DNA of 64,000 nt from Caproicibacter sp047777415 (GCA_047777415.1 JBKEEO010000003.1:1-64000), one strand, 5' to 3'. Positions 25,528 through 34,829 are shown, counted from the stretch's first letter. Notes: generated by a model from the letters alone, not told the origin. Numbers and translations are program-made.

Positions 25528-26878
25528 CCTTGCGGAATTGTATATCGGATACCAAGGAAACATGGATTTTCCCAAACTGCTGGAACGCGCACAGGAATAT
25601 TTGTCGGAAAACTACAAGGAGCTTATGGCGAAAGGCGGCTCGGACAATCCAAGTCAAATGAAAGCATATATTCGCCAGTATCTGACGAAAAACCGACTGA
25701 GTGTGGACGGAATGTCGCTGGAAGAAACTGTGGATCGGCTGTATACGGAAATGGCGGAATTTTCGTTTTTGACTCCATATCTCAACGGAACCATTAAAAA
25801 CGTGGAAGGAATTGAAATTAACTCATGGGAAAGCGTGAATGTTAAATTTGCCGGAGGGCGGAGTGAACCGGCTAAGGGGCATTTCTTTTCGCCCAAACAC
25901 GCAAAAGACGTTCTGACGCGACTGCTCCGCCAGTCCAAAATCACCATGGATAACTCTAAGCCTCTTGTCCGAGGTCATCTCGGAAAAAATATCCGCATCA
26001 CCGTTAACGGCGGCGGGGGAACGCTGGACGAGGACGTAGGCGTTGCGGCGTCTATTCGATTTGTCAATCCGACACACCTGACAAAAGAAGATATTCTTCG
26101 TTTTGGCACGCTGACGCCGGAAATGATGGACTTTCTCATCAATGCCTATCGGTACGGTTTGTCCATGATGGTTGCAGGAGAAGTCAATTCCGGCAAAACG
26201 ACGCTGATGAGCATTATTATGCAGGAGGCTGTCCCATATACAGAAAAGTTGTATACCATTGAAAATGGAACCCGTGAATTTGATTTGGTGCGGCGCAACG
26301 ACCGCGGGCAGATTATCAACAATGTAGTCCATACCGTAACCAAGGAATCCGATGACCCGAAACTGGCGGTTACCCAGCAGATGCTGCTCGAACACGGAAT
26401 GACGATGAATCCTGGCTATATCTGCATGGCTGAGGTCAAAGGTTCGGAAGCATTTGAAACCATTGAAGCCGCTCTGACGGGGCATCCGGTTATTGGAACA
26501 ACACATACTTACAGTGCGGAGGAAATTCCGGACCGGCTGGTACAGCTTGCATCCATGCAAAGCAGCAATCTCAGCGATAAAACACTCTATTCCATGGTAA
26601 CCCGCGCATTCCCCATTTTGTTCTACGCGCAGAGGATGGCGGACGGCGTTCGCCGTGTCACGGAAATCTGCGAATGCCAGCTGGAAAATGACCGCCCGAA
26701 AGTTATCCCGCTTTGGCGGTATGATACCCAATATAACGAGGTAAAAAACGGAAAAACCATCGTACATGGGCAGTTTGTAAAATGCGGCATTATTTCCGCT
26801 AACCTGCAGAGGCGGCTGCGTCAGCAGGGTATCCCGGAAGAGGCGCTGCAATCCATCATCGGGAGGACCTCATCATGA
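25520..26878 (+). CDS. tadA: Tad pilus assembly ATPase TadA/CpaF
   Basis: 452 residues from ATG 25520 (CAGGAGGAAATATGCA upstream). Secretion-ATPase fold of the GspE/VirB11 class: Walker A GEVNSGKTT (220-228), an Asp/Glu-box region around LYTIENGTREF, Walker B-like GYICMAEVKGSEAFE, and the His-box GHPVIGTTHT. This hexameric motor drives both extension and retraction of Tad pili. It overlaps the preceding gene by 8 bases and the next by 4 (ATGA). Because the element also has a type IV secretion system without its own VirB11, a shared role cannot be excluded. Confidence 0.92.
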   Translation: MNNLAELYIGYQGNMDFPKLLERAQEYLSENYKELMAKGGSDNPSQMKAYIRQYLTKNRLSVDGMSLEETVDRLYTEMAEFSFLTPYLNGTIKNVEGIEINSWESVNVKFAGGRSEPAKGHFFSPKHAKDVLTRLLRQSKITMDNSKPLVRGHLGKNIRITVNGGGGTLDEDVGVAASIRFVNPTHLTKEDILRFGTLTPEMMDFLINAYRYGLSMMVAGEVNSGKTTLMSIIMQEAVPYTEKLYTIENGTREFDLVRRNDRGQIINNVVHTVTKESDDPKLAVTQQMLLEHGMTMNPGYICMAEVKGSEAFETIEAALTGHPVIGTTHTYSAEEIPDRLVQLASMQSSNLSDKTLYSMVTRAFPILFYAQRMADGVRRVTEICECQLENDRPKVIPLWRYDTQYNEVKNGKTIVHGQFVKCGIISANLQRRLRQQGIPEEALQSIIGRTSS

Positions 26879-27819
26879 GACTATTGTATATTACCGCTTT
26901 TTTGCTGTTTGCAGTGGGTATTTTTACTCTGCTGCACATGTCACCGATTCAGCTCTTTGACGGCATCAAGCAACGATTCGAACGGATTAACGCCGGGCGG
27001 AATGTCAGTATGAAGCGAAAAATACGGCAGACTGTTCGGAGAAAACGAATCCGCGGCATTCGAAAAATTCTGCTCGATTCAAAGAACGTACTGGAACTGA
27101 CGCGAAGAAAGGACCGGCTTCCGTTCTATACGGCTGCTTCTGTCGGTCTTTTTTTCGTGGGTATTTTTCTTTCCTATCTGCTTGGCAACATCTTTTTAAT
27201 GCCGGTGCTTGCGGTCGGTTTGTCACTGCTGCCTTGGCTATCAATTTTGATGAATGCCGTATCGTTTCAAAGACAGCTCAATGAGGAGTTGGAAACAGCG
27301 CTGAGCATGATTACAACGTCCTATCTTCGTACGGATAATATTTTGGAGGCGGTACGCGAAAGTGTGAACAGCATTCACTATCCCATTCGGGATATCTTTG
27401 AAAAGTTTCTCGTTCAGGCGGATATGATCTCCGCAGATATTCCACGTTTGCTGGAAGAAATGAAGTTGCAGCTAAATAATGAGGTGTTTCACGCGTGGGT
27501 TGATCAAATTATTTTATGCCTGTCAAACAGAACGCTGAAAAGCACTCTGCAGCCGATTGTGTCAAGGCTTTCCTCCATGCGCGATATTTCAGGAAAACTC
27601 AGCAATCTGATGTATGGATCGGTTAAGGAATTTATCTCTATGCTCATCTTGTCCGTGCTGAATTTCCCCTTAATCGCTCTGATGAATCCTCAATGGTTTC
27701 AGTATTTGACGGACCGTCCAACCGGGCAGATTTTGGTGGCAGTTTCTTTTCTGGTCATGTTTATTTCGCTGGTGGCATGCATCAGTAAAACCCGGCCCAT
27801 TGAATATGGGGGTGAATAA
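26875..27819 (+). CDS. tadB: Tad platform protein TadB (type II secretion F family)
   Basis: 314 residues. N-terminal membrane helix, basic cytoplasmic region, a helix pair near residues 85-125 (FYTAASVGLFFVGIFLSYLLG), a central domain with QRQLNEELETALSMITTSYL typical of the T2SSF domain, and two C-terminal helices. TadB and TadC form the inner-membrane platform on which the TadA motor acts. ATGA overlap with tadA shows translational coupling. Confidence 0.85.
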   Translation: MRLLYITAFLLFAVGIFTLLHMSPIQLFDGIKQRFERINAGRNVSMKRKIRQTVRRKRIRGIRKILLDSKNVLELTRRKDRLPFYTAASVGLFFVGIFLSYLLGNIFLMPVLAVGLSLLPWLSILMNAVSFQRQLNEELETALSMITTSYLRTDNILEAVRESVNSIHYPIRDIFEKFLVQADMISADIPRLLEEMKLQLNNEVFHAWVDQIILCLSNRTLKSTLQPIVSRLSSMRDISGKLSNLMYGSVKEFISMLILSVLNFPLIALMNPQWFQYLTDRPTGQILVAVSFLVMFISLVACISKTRPIEYGGE

Positions 27820-27820
27820 C

Positions 27821-28687
27821 ATGATGTTGATTTTGATATTGCTGTTTGTTTGCTTGTTCTGTGCCATTTACCTGATTTTGAGTGAAATGTTCCATGTACC
27901 GACCATGGCCAGTACAAAAACCGTTTTGAAATTGACACAGGCAAAAAAGTCTAAAGGTTTCCACGCTGCTGTTCTCCGACTTGCGACAGACCTGTCACAA
28001 CATATTCATTTGCCGCCGTATAAACGCCGTATTATGGCAGCAACTTTGAAATATGCCGGAATTGAACTGACCCCGGAAACCTATTATGCCAACGTCATTG
28101 TGAAAACAGCACTTTGTCTGATTCCCGCCGTGGTGTGCATTTTTACAGTGCCGCTTGGAATTCCTCTGTTTGTTTTGCTGGCGCTGAAACAATATATGAA
28201 CGGTGTTAAACAGGCAGAGAAAATTGTTGCAGAGAAACGCTCCAAAATTGACAGTGAGCTTCCGCGCTTTGCCTCTACGATTGCAACGGAATTGCAGTCG
28301 AGCAGGGATGTGCTGTCAATACTGGAAGGTTATCACGACAGTGCGGGAGAATTATTCCGTGACGAGCTGGAAATTACCATTGCGGATATGAAATCAGGTT
28401 CCCAAGAGCAGGCGTTGAATCGTCTGGCCGGTCGTGTCGGAAGTGCCATGCTGAGTCAGGTCGTTCGGGGATTATTAGGCGTTTTGCAGGGCGGTGACGG
28501 AACCATGTATTTTACACTGCTGGCTCACGATTTTCAGACGCTGGAGGAACAAAAGCTGGAAAAGAAAATGCTCAAAAGACCGGAACAGCTGAAGAAATAT
28601 ATTTATCTGATGCTGGGCTGTTTCATTTCGGTTTACGCCTATGTTCTGTTGGTTCAGATTGTCACAACTGCCGGCAACCTGTTTTAA
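27821..28687 (+). CDS. tadC: Tad platform protein TadC
   Basis: 288 residues from ATG 27821, immediately after tadB. T2SSF-type arrangement: N-terminal helix, RIMAATLKYAGIELTPETYYAN, a helix pair near residues 90-115, a cytoplasmic domain (DSELPRFASTIATELQSSRDVLSILEGY is the region that contacts the motor) and two C-terminal helices. The second half of the TadBC pair. GGGGGTGAATAAC precedes the start. Confidence 0.84.
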   Translation: MMLILILLFVCLFCAIYLILSEMFHVPTMASTKTVLKLTQAKKSKGFHAAVLRLATDLSQHIHLPPYKRRIMAATLKYAGIELTPETYYANVIVKTALCLIPAVVCIFTVPLGIPLFVLLALKQYMNGVKQAEKIVAEKRSKIDSELPRFASTIATELQSSRDVLSILEGYHDSAGELFRDELEITIADMKSGSQEQALNRLAGRVGSAMLSQVVRGLLGVLQGGDGTMYFTLLAHDFQTLEEQKLEKKMLKRPEQLKKYIYLMLGCFISVYAYVLLVQIVTTAGNLF

Positions 28688-28701
28688 AAGGAGGCTTATC
28701 T

Positions 28702-29094
28702 GTGCAACTTTTGAAGTCTGACAGAGGTGAGATAATCATAACGGTTGCTGTGATTACAATGGCCGTTATGTATGCGATTGCCGTTGGATTTCGGCTGTAT
28801 CCCATATTCTTGCATCAGCAGCAGTTAAACACCTATGCAAACGAATTATGCCGGGTGGCAGAAATATCGGGCCGCGTGGGTCCGGAAACTCAGCAGGAGC
28901 AGGAAAAGTTGAATCAAACGATGCATTTGGAACCCCAAGTTTCATGGTCCACTACAGGAAAAGTCCAATTAAACGATGATATTACCGTTACTTGCTCACT
29001 GACAGAGCATATCGATTTGTTTGGAGGATTGGGCTCCATTCCCATTACCCTTCATAGCACGGCAACCGGGCAATCGGAGGTTTATTGGAAATGA
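28702..29094 (+). CDS. TadE-like/DUF4320-type pseudopilin
   Basis: 130 residues from GTG 28702 (AAAGGAGGCTTATCT). A short N-terminus SDRGEIIITVAVITMAVMYA has a Gly-Glu junction followed by one hydrophobic helix, the layout of TadE-type minor pilins (the family called DUF4320 in Firmicutes, from memory). The rest is a small soluble domain. Likely a minor pilin that initiates or caps the fibre. It overlaps the next gene by 4 bases. Confidence 0.72.
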   Translation: MQLLKSDRGEIIITVAVITMAVMYAIAVGFRLYPIFLHQQQLNTYANELCRVAEISGRVGPETQQEQEKLNQTMHLEPQVSWSTTGKVQLNDDITVTCSLTEHIDLFGGLGSIPITLHSTATGQSEVYWK

Positions 29095-31994
29095 ATGTCC
29101 TGAAGAACCGAGAGGGTAATTTGGTTATTTGGGTACCTGTTCTGATGATTGTTTTCTTAACGGGACTGTTTTCCTTGTGTGAGTATTCCCGCATGCTTTC
29201 CATTGCCGCCAAAACACGTGACGCAGTACAAGCAGCAGTTACACAAGTTTGCACCCAGAATACCGGAAACGTTTACCCCGGTGTGCGGGAAGGATATGCG
29301 GGCGGCTACCGCCTTGAAAATTCTGTTTGGAGAGAAAACATTGATTCAGACGGTATTCTAAAGAAAGTTGATGAAAAACTGGGCACGTCTAATGGGACAA
29401 AAACCGTTGACGGAAAAACAGTGTATCAAATTTCTGATTTATCCGTTCACCTTGAAAATACCCCCTTAGCTCCGTCCGATGACGTTTCTCAACTGAATGG
29501 GACAGCTTCATATACACTGATCGTACCGCTTTCTTTTGGCAGATTTCGCTTCCCGCCTTTGGTTATTCCCATGACGGTTAAATCCGGGTATTCGCCGCAG
29601 GGAAGTGCATCGTTTCATTCGGAAGAAGACAATACAAACGGCGTGCAGGTGTCTGAACTCCGGTTATCGGAATCAGATTTGACACTGTGCAAAGGGGATA
29701 CCATTGTTCTGGGTGCAACCCTTATTCCGGTGAATGCGCAGAATCGTCATATTACTTGGTCGAGTGGGGATAGTTCGGTGTGCACCGTTACACAGACCGG
29801 TGTTGTCAGCGCTATCGCACCCGGGGAAACATCCATTACTGCAATTGCCGAAAGCGGGGCGATGGCTGTGTGCCGTGTCACAGTGATTTCTCCCGTTACA
29901 TCAGTTTCTTTAAATTTATCGCAAATTACTATGATCCCGGGGGCGACCGAACAATTAACGGCAACGGTATTCCCGGAGGATGCCGATAACAAATCGGTTC
30001 TATGGGTATCCTCAAACCCTGAAGTTTGTACGGTGGACAATTCCGGAAAAGTAACGGCTGTCAGTGCAGGACAGTCCACCATTACGGTTATGACGCTCGA
30101 CGGCGGGCTTTATGCCGAGTGCGTTATACAGGTCACAGTCCCGGTGACCGGAATTACATTGGACAAAACGCAACTTAAGTTATCGAAAGGAGCCACGGAT
30201 ACGCTGACGGCAACCATTTGGCCGAGCAATGCCAGTTGTCCGGATGTGTTGTGGGCTTCATCGGATTCATCTGTTTGTTCTGTAGACGAGACGGGGCATA
30301 TTCAGGCAAAAGCCGTCGGGTCAGCAGTTATTTCAGCTACGACTAAAGATGGGGCATATACGGCAACGTGCCATGTTAACGTTGCTGTTCCGGTAACCGG
30401 CGTAATGGTTACTCCCTCCACCCTTACACTGAAACAGGGAACATCCACTTCACTTTCCGCAGTTGTTTTGCCTGACGACGCTACGGATCAAACAATTTCT
30501 TGGAGTTCCTCGGACAGCAGCATTGCATCGGTCGACTCTGACGGAAATGTCACTGCGGTCAATGTTGGAACGGCTACCATTACAGCAACGACCAATGACG
30601 GAGGATATACCTCTTCCTGTGTTGTCACCGTTAAACCTAGTACATACCGAGTCACTGTCATCACAAGCAAAGGAGGCTCCGTATTAGGTGAAGGCAGTTA
30701 TCCTGCAGGAACTGACGTCACTTTAACCGCTCAACCGGACCCTCATTATCATTTTATTTGCTGGTCGGACGATAACGGAAGCGTGGTGGGAGTTGGTCAA
30801 ACTTATACCATACATGACCTAAGCTCTGACACCACATTAAAAGCCGATTTTGCACCTGAACTATTTACTGTTGTGGTTCAGGCCGGAACAGGCGGAAGCG
30901 TAACCGGAAGCGGGACCTATGCTTATGGCACGACGGTAACAATCAAGGCAACGCCGGACTCCGGTTATGAGTTCAGCAAATGGTCGGATGGCAGTACGGA
31001 GACAGAGCGCACGATTACTGTGACAAATGACGTCAATTTAACAGCGAGTTTCCGAATGGTTACCGAGGAATCTCTCTTCCGCATCGAAGACTATGGAGAC
31101 GGTACGTGTGCTGTCATTGGGTTTGACTCAGATGCCGATATTCCCAATGTCGTTATTCCATCGTATATTGATGGCAAAAAAGTGGTTGAATTGAAAGGCA
31201 TTTGGGGCGGTTTTGGAATTTTTTGTTGGAATGACAATGTAAAAACAGTTGTTATTCCTAACACAGTAACGTCAATCGGAAAGCAGGCATTTGCTAATTG
31301 CGATTCCATTACTACTGTGATTATCCCTAACTCTGTTATTTCAATTGGGGATGATGCATTTTACAAATGTTCATCTTTAGTATCTGTACATATACCCGAT
31401 TCCGTAACTTCTATCGGGAATCTTGCATTTGCCCATTGTTCATCCTTAACATCCATCAACGTGCCCGATTCTGTTGTTTCTATTGATGATAGTGCATTTG
31501 AAAATTGTTCATCTTTAAAACAAATAACCTTGTCTCATTCGCTGACCAAGATAGAAGCTTTTATGTTTGCAAAATGCACATCGTTACAGTCAATCTATCT
31601 TCCGGATTCAATCACTGAAATTGGTACAGCTGCATTTCAAGATTGTACATCATTAACAACCATTCATATTCCGTCCTCGATTAAGAAGATTGGAAGCTTT
31701 GCTTTTGATGGTTGTACATCCATACGTTCCATAGACATTCCAAGATCTGTTCAAAGTATTGGTGAGTATGCATTTAATGAGTGGACCTCGCAGCAAACCA
31801 TTTATATGCACGGATTTGCAAATCAGTCAGAAGCAGACAGCAAATTTAAGTCAGAAGCAGACAGCATATTTAATTTTAATTACATATTTCCGGGTATTTG
31901 GAGATCAAACTATGGACCAATTGCATGGGAATCTTTTTTTCCATATACCGATGATGACACGCCAATCAAAGCACGCATTGTGTACTGCGGGTAA
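29091..31994 (+). CDS. Very large pilus-linked surface protein: Ig-like (BIG2), InlB-type and BspA-type leucine-rich repeats
   Basis: 967 residues. The N-terminal 35 residues repeat the minor-pilin plan (REGNLVIWVPVLMIVFLTG). About 185-510 hold four BIG2 Ig-like domains of roughly 81 residues each (each with ...ITWSSSDSSIASVD...G-x-V-TAV...G-x-A-x-I-x-A). About 515-660 hold two InlB-type beta repeats (GGSVTGSGTYAYGTTVTIKA). About 690-900 hold seven or eight BspA-type leucine-rich repeats (SLTSINVPDSVVSIDDSAF). All four repeat classes are adhesion modules. Being translated with TadE-like gene, it is probably a tip adhesin carried by the pilus. No LPXTG motif. Confidence 0.85.
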   Translation: MNVLKNREGNLVIWVPVLMIVFLTGLFSLCEYSRMLSIAAKTRDAVQAAVTQVCTQNTGNVYPGVREGYAGGYRLENSVWRENIDSDGILKKVDEKLGTSNGTKTVDGKTVYQISDLSVHLENTPLAPSDDVSQLNGTASYTLIVPLSFGRFRFPPLVIPMTVKSGYSPQGSASFHSEEDNTNGVQVSELRLSESDLTLCKGDTIVLGATLIPVNAQNRHITWSSGDSSVCTVTQTGVVSAIAPGETSITAIAESGAMAVCRVTVISPVTSVSLNLSQITMIPGATEQLTATVFPEDADNKSVLWVSSNPEVCTVDNSGKVTAVSAGQSTITVMTLDGGLYAECVIQVTVPVTGITLDKTQLKLSKGATDTLTATIWPSNASCPDVLWASSDSSVCSVDETGHIQAKAVGSAVISATTKDGAYTATCHVNVAVPVTGVMVTPSTLTLKQGTSTSLSAVVLPDDATDQTISWSSSDSSIASVDSDGNVTAVNVGTATITATTNDGGYTSSCVVTVKPSTYRVTVITSKGGSVLGEGSYPAGTDVTLTAQPDPHYHFICWSDDNGSVVGVGQTYTIHDLSSDTTLKADFAPELFTVVVQAGTGGSVTGSGTYAYGTTVTIKATPDSGYEFSKWSDGSTETERTITVTNDVNLTASFRMVTEESLFRIEDYGDGTCAVIGFDSDADIPNVVIPSYIDGKKVVELKGIWGGFGIFCWNDNVKTVVIPNTVTSIGKQAFANCDSITTVIIPNSVISIGDDAFYKCSSLVSVHIPDSVTSIGNLAFAHCSSLTSINVPDSVVSIDDSAFENCSSLKQITLSHSLTKIEAFMFAKCTSLQSIYLPDSITEIGTAAFQDCTSLTTIHIPSSIKKIGSFAFDGCTSIRSIDIPRSVQSIGEYAFNEWTSQQTIYMHGFANQSEADSKFKSEADSIFNFNYIFPGIWRSNYGPIAWESFFPYTDDDTPIKARIVYCG
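31827..31874. repeat. 24-bp in-frame tandem duplication in the surface-protein gene
   Basis: Two consecutive 24-base units differing at three positions, encoding SEADSKFK then SEADSIFN. Confidence 0.8.
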
Positions 31995-31995
31995 G

Positions 31996-32021
31996 ATGGC
32001 AGGCGGAAAACCGCCTGCCAT
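31996..32021 (+). terminator. Strong stem-loop after the pilus operon
   Basis: ATGGCAGGCGG and its exact complement around an AAAA loop, one base after the stop codon. No T-run follows, so it may stabilise the mRNA 3' end or terminate weakly. Confidence 0.5.
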
Positions 32022-32106
32022 TAACCTATTCAGGGACAGAAAGTTTAGAGGTAAATGGTCAGGTCGCTGAAAGGCCGCATTTTATGATTTAGAAAGGAGC
32101 AAAACG

Positions 32107-32505
32107 ATGCTGGAAGGGAAAGCAATTGGCCGACTGGTTGCGGACCCGCAGATGCGGGAAATCAGAAAGAATGACACAGTCTACAAGGTGTGCGAATTCC
32201 GCCTTGCTTGTCAGCAGAGAAAGGATGAGGTTGATTTTATCAAAGTGACCGCATGGCGCGGAATGGGAGACTTCATCTTTCACCATGTGGAGAAAGGGCA
32301 GAAAGTATATATCAGCGGGAAGCTGAAAATTCCGCCCTTTAACAAAGAAAAAGGCCGTGCGTTTGAGCCGTATATCACAGCATATACGTTTGAATTTTGC
32401 GACAGCAAGAAAAAGGAACCGTCCGCACAGCCTGCAGAAGAATCTACCTCTCCGGAGGATGATGGATTGGTCGATACCCTCAGCGAAGATGATTTGATGG
32501 CGTAG
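32107..32505 (+). CDS. ssb: Single-stranded DNA-binding protein
   Basis: 132 residues. OB-fold core (MLEGKAIGRLVADPQMREI, then YISGKLKIPPF where the last strand is expected) and an acidic tail ending DDLMA, close to the DDDIPF-type partner-binding tail of SSB. Shorter loops than chromosomal SSB, typical of element-encoded versions. It protects the transferred single strand. ATG 32107 follows AAAGGAGC. Confidence 0.85.
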   Translation: MLEGKAIGRLVADPQMREIRKNDTVYKVCEFRLACQQRKDEVDFIKVTAWRGMGDFIFHHVEKGQKVYISGKLKIPPFNKEKGRAFEPYITAYTFEFCDSKKKEPSAQPAEESTSPEDDGLVDTLSEDDLMA

Positions 32506-32561
32506 AGCGCGGACAGCACCGTGCTTTACTTTTTTATTTCTCAAAGAAAGGAGATATTGCC

Positions 32562-32834
32562 ATGATCAAAGAAAACATTGCCCCGTTTGAAGATGGAAAA
32601 GTGATAGATGAAAAAGACATTGCAACGGCTGTTGCGTTTTTGGATGACGCAGTTGTTTTTCAGGACGATGACGGCGCTCTTTTCTATTTAATGGCCGACC
32701 CGTCCGGATTTGACATCGGCGTCGTCGAGCCAAAAGAAGGCCTCTTAAGTGCGGATGACGCACCGGAGCCTTTGCGGCGGCAAATTTACGCATCGCGGCA
32801 AATTTACGCATCTGTAGGAAAGGAGGAAGCGTAA
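32562..32834 (+). CDS. Small acidic hypothetical protein
   Basis: 90 residues from ATG 32562 (AAAGGAGATATTGCC). Acidic, with EKDIATAVAFLDDAVVFQDDDGALFYLMADPSGFDIG. Contains a perfect in-frame 18-base tandem duplication (RQIYASRQIYAS). It abuts the ArdC-primase gene; the TTG start of that gene follows the stop codon directly. Unknown function, possibly an accessory of SSB or the primase. Confidence 0.6.
   Translation: MIKENIAPFEDGKVIDEKDIATAVAFLDDAVVFQDDDGALFYLMADPSGFDIGVVEPKEGLLSADDAPEPLRRQIYASRQIYASVGKEEA
32777..32812. repeat. 18-bp perfect in-frame tandem duplication
   Basis: GCGGCAAATTTACGCATC twice in a row (32777-32794 and 32795-32812). Confidence 0.9.
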
Positions 32835-34829
32835 TTGTCTGCCTCGGCATACAAATATCAGTCTGCAAAGCTGAAAGAACTCAAGAAAACCCTCGATGAT
32901 ATTTTGGAACGATACAAGGAGAATCCGGAGCAAATCGCAGAGCTGCTTGCCTTTAAAGGGCAGTTTCACTCCTATTCCATGCACAATACAATCCTCATTT
33001 ACAACCAAAATCCGGGTGCTACCTATGTGGCCAGTTTTCGGGACTGGAAGAAAAAAGGATACCACGTTTTAAAAGGACAGCACGGGATTCGGGTGCGCTT
33101 TCCCATCCGAACGGAATTGATTGCAATTGAAAAGGACGGAAAGACACACTACAAGCGCGTTGCAGACGCAGCGCCGGAAGAACGGCAGCAAATAGAAGAA
33201 GGAACACTGAAAACCGTATCGCGTATCCGTTTTGGAACCGGTACGGTTTTTGATATTTCACAGACCGATTGCCCGCCTGAAAAATACCCGGAATACTTTC
33301 ACATGGGATATTCTTCCGAACAGCACGCCGCTTTGTACCGAACCATTAAGGAGTATGCACAGCAAAAAGGTATTCAGGTTTTAGAGGCGGACTTGCGGTC
33401 CATTTCTCTGCGAGGCGATTATCTTCCGACTCCCAACATGATCCGCATCAACGACAAGCTCAACGATACGGAAAAGCTTTCGACCCTGACACATGAGCTT
33501 GGCCACGCCCTGCTGCATAACAATGAACAAACAATCAAATATTCCGATGAGGTGTTGGAATTGCAGGCGGACAGCCTTTCCATTATGCTGCAGCAGTATT
33601 GCGGCATTGAGCTGACGCAGAGCAGGAAACGGCATTTTGTACAGCACTATAAGGTATGTAAACTGCAGGAAGACTTTAATCTGGAAGAGGTTTTAAAGGA
33701 CGTCAATTTGGCGTACCACAATCTTTTAAAGGAACTGGAACCTATTTTGGAGCAGGCAAAAATCCCGCAAAAAGAAGTAAAAACGGTCCTTGCTGAAAAA
33801 CAAGCAAAACAGGAAACATCAATGCAGGCTGAACAGGTGGCCGACAGGGAGAAGAAGCCGGTATTTCATGACCGAAGTGATGAAACGCTGGACTATATCA
33901 AGTACGGCATCCCGATTCTGACCCTTGCCTCCGACATGGGATTTACGCCAAAACCAATCGGCAGTTATTACACGTTAAAAGAACACGACAGCGTTCGGAT
34001 TTATCCGGAAACCAACAGCTTTATGCAGTTTTCGTCCGGCATCGGAGGCAGTACTATCGACTTTGTCATGCGGTTTGGCAATTACGATAAAGCGGAAGCA
34101 ATTCGGCTGTTAAAGGAGCGATATCTTGGCCGGAAACTGGAAGTCCTTCCGCACGTAGCAAAACCGAATGAAGCGGTAAGAGAACCGGCACGAAAGGAAT
34201 TCATACTTCCTCCAAAGGCCGAAGGAACATTCTCCCGTGCATTTGCCTATCTGACGAAAACGCGGTGCATTGATCCCGGTATTGTTCAGCAGTGCATGAA
34301 GGATGGTCTGATTTATGAGGACAACAAGCACAATGTGGTCTTTGTGGGAAAGGACGAAAACGGCAATCCTGTTTATGCGACCAAACGCTCTACTTTGACG
34401 GGTTCGTCTTTTAAATGTGACGTAGCCGGGGCGCGGCAGGATGTCGGTTTCTATGTCAATCATCATGCGGAAAAACTGTACATTTGCGAGGCCCCCATTG
34501 ATGCTCTGTCCATCATGACGCTTATGAAACAGCAGGGAAAGCCCGTGGAACAGGCGAATTACCTTGCAACGGGCGGAACCGGCAAGGACGCGGCGGTGTA
34601 CTTTCGGCTGGACCACAATCCGCAAATCAAAACCGTTGTGCTTGCAAACGACAACGACGATGCGGGCAGGAAGGCTAATCAGAAAATCATTGAGAGGCTG
34701 CGGGAAAACTATCCGGAAATCCATATTTCGTGTCTGATTCCAAAACAGGGCAAGGACATGAACGAATATCTCTGTATGGTGACCAATTCCCCAAAAGAGA
34801 AAGCTTTGGAAAGAGAGGTGACGCGGTAA
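32835..34829 (+). CDS. ArdC-like antirestriction domain, metallopeptidase and TOPRIM primase fusion
   Basis: 664 residues from TTG 32835 (AAAGGAGGAAGCG). Domain order: residues 1-110 ArdC-type single-strand DNA-binding domain (FKGQFHSYSMHNTILIY), 150-275 zinc-metallopeptidase with LTHELGHALLH (HExxH), 340-445 a zinc-finger-like CHC2/DUF3991-type region whose cysteines are not visible, and 450-650 a TOPRIM module (LYICEAPIDALSIM glutamate and VVLANDNDDAGRKAN, the DxD motif). ArdC protects incoming DNA from restriction; TOPRIM primases re-make the second strand. One protein thus appears to couple protection and priming after entry. Confidence 0.82.
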   Translation: MSASAYKYQSAKLKELKKTLDDILERYKENPEQIAELLAFKGQFHSYSMHNTILIYNQNPGATYVASFRDWKKKGYHVLKGQHGIRVRFPIRTELIAIEKDGKTHYKRVADAAPEERQQIEEGTLKTVSRIRFGTGTVFDISQTDCPPEKYPEYFHMGYSSEQHAALYRTIKEYAQQKGIQVLEADLRSISLRGDYLPTPNMIRINDKLNDTEKLSTLTHELGHALLHNNEQTIKYSDEVLELQADSLSIMLQQYCGIELTQSRKRHFVQHYKVCKLQEDFNLEEVLKDVNLAYHNLLKELEPILEQAKIPQKEVKTVLAEKQAKQETSMQAEQVADREKKPVFHDRSDETLDYIKYGIPILTLASDMGFTPKPIGSYYTLKEHDSVRIYPETNSFMQFSSGIGGSTIDFVMRFGNYDKAEAIRLLKERYLGRKLEVLPHVAKPNEAVREPARKEFILPPKAEGTFSRAFAYLTKTRCIDPGIVQQCMKDGLIYEDNKHNVVFVGKDENGNPVYATKRSTLTGSSFKCDVAGARQDVGFYVNHHAEKLYICEAPIDALSIMTLMKQQGKPVEQANYLATGGTGKDAAVYFRLDHNPQIKTVVLANDNDDAGRKANQKIIERLRENYPEIHISCLIPKQGKDMNEYLCMVTNSPKEKALEREVTR

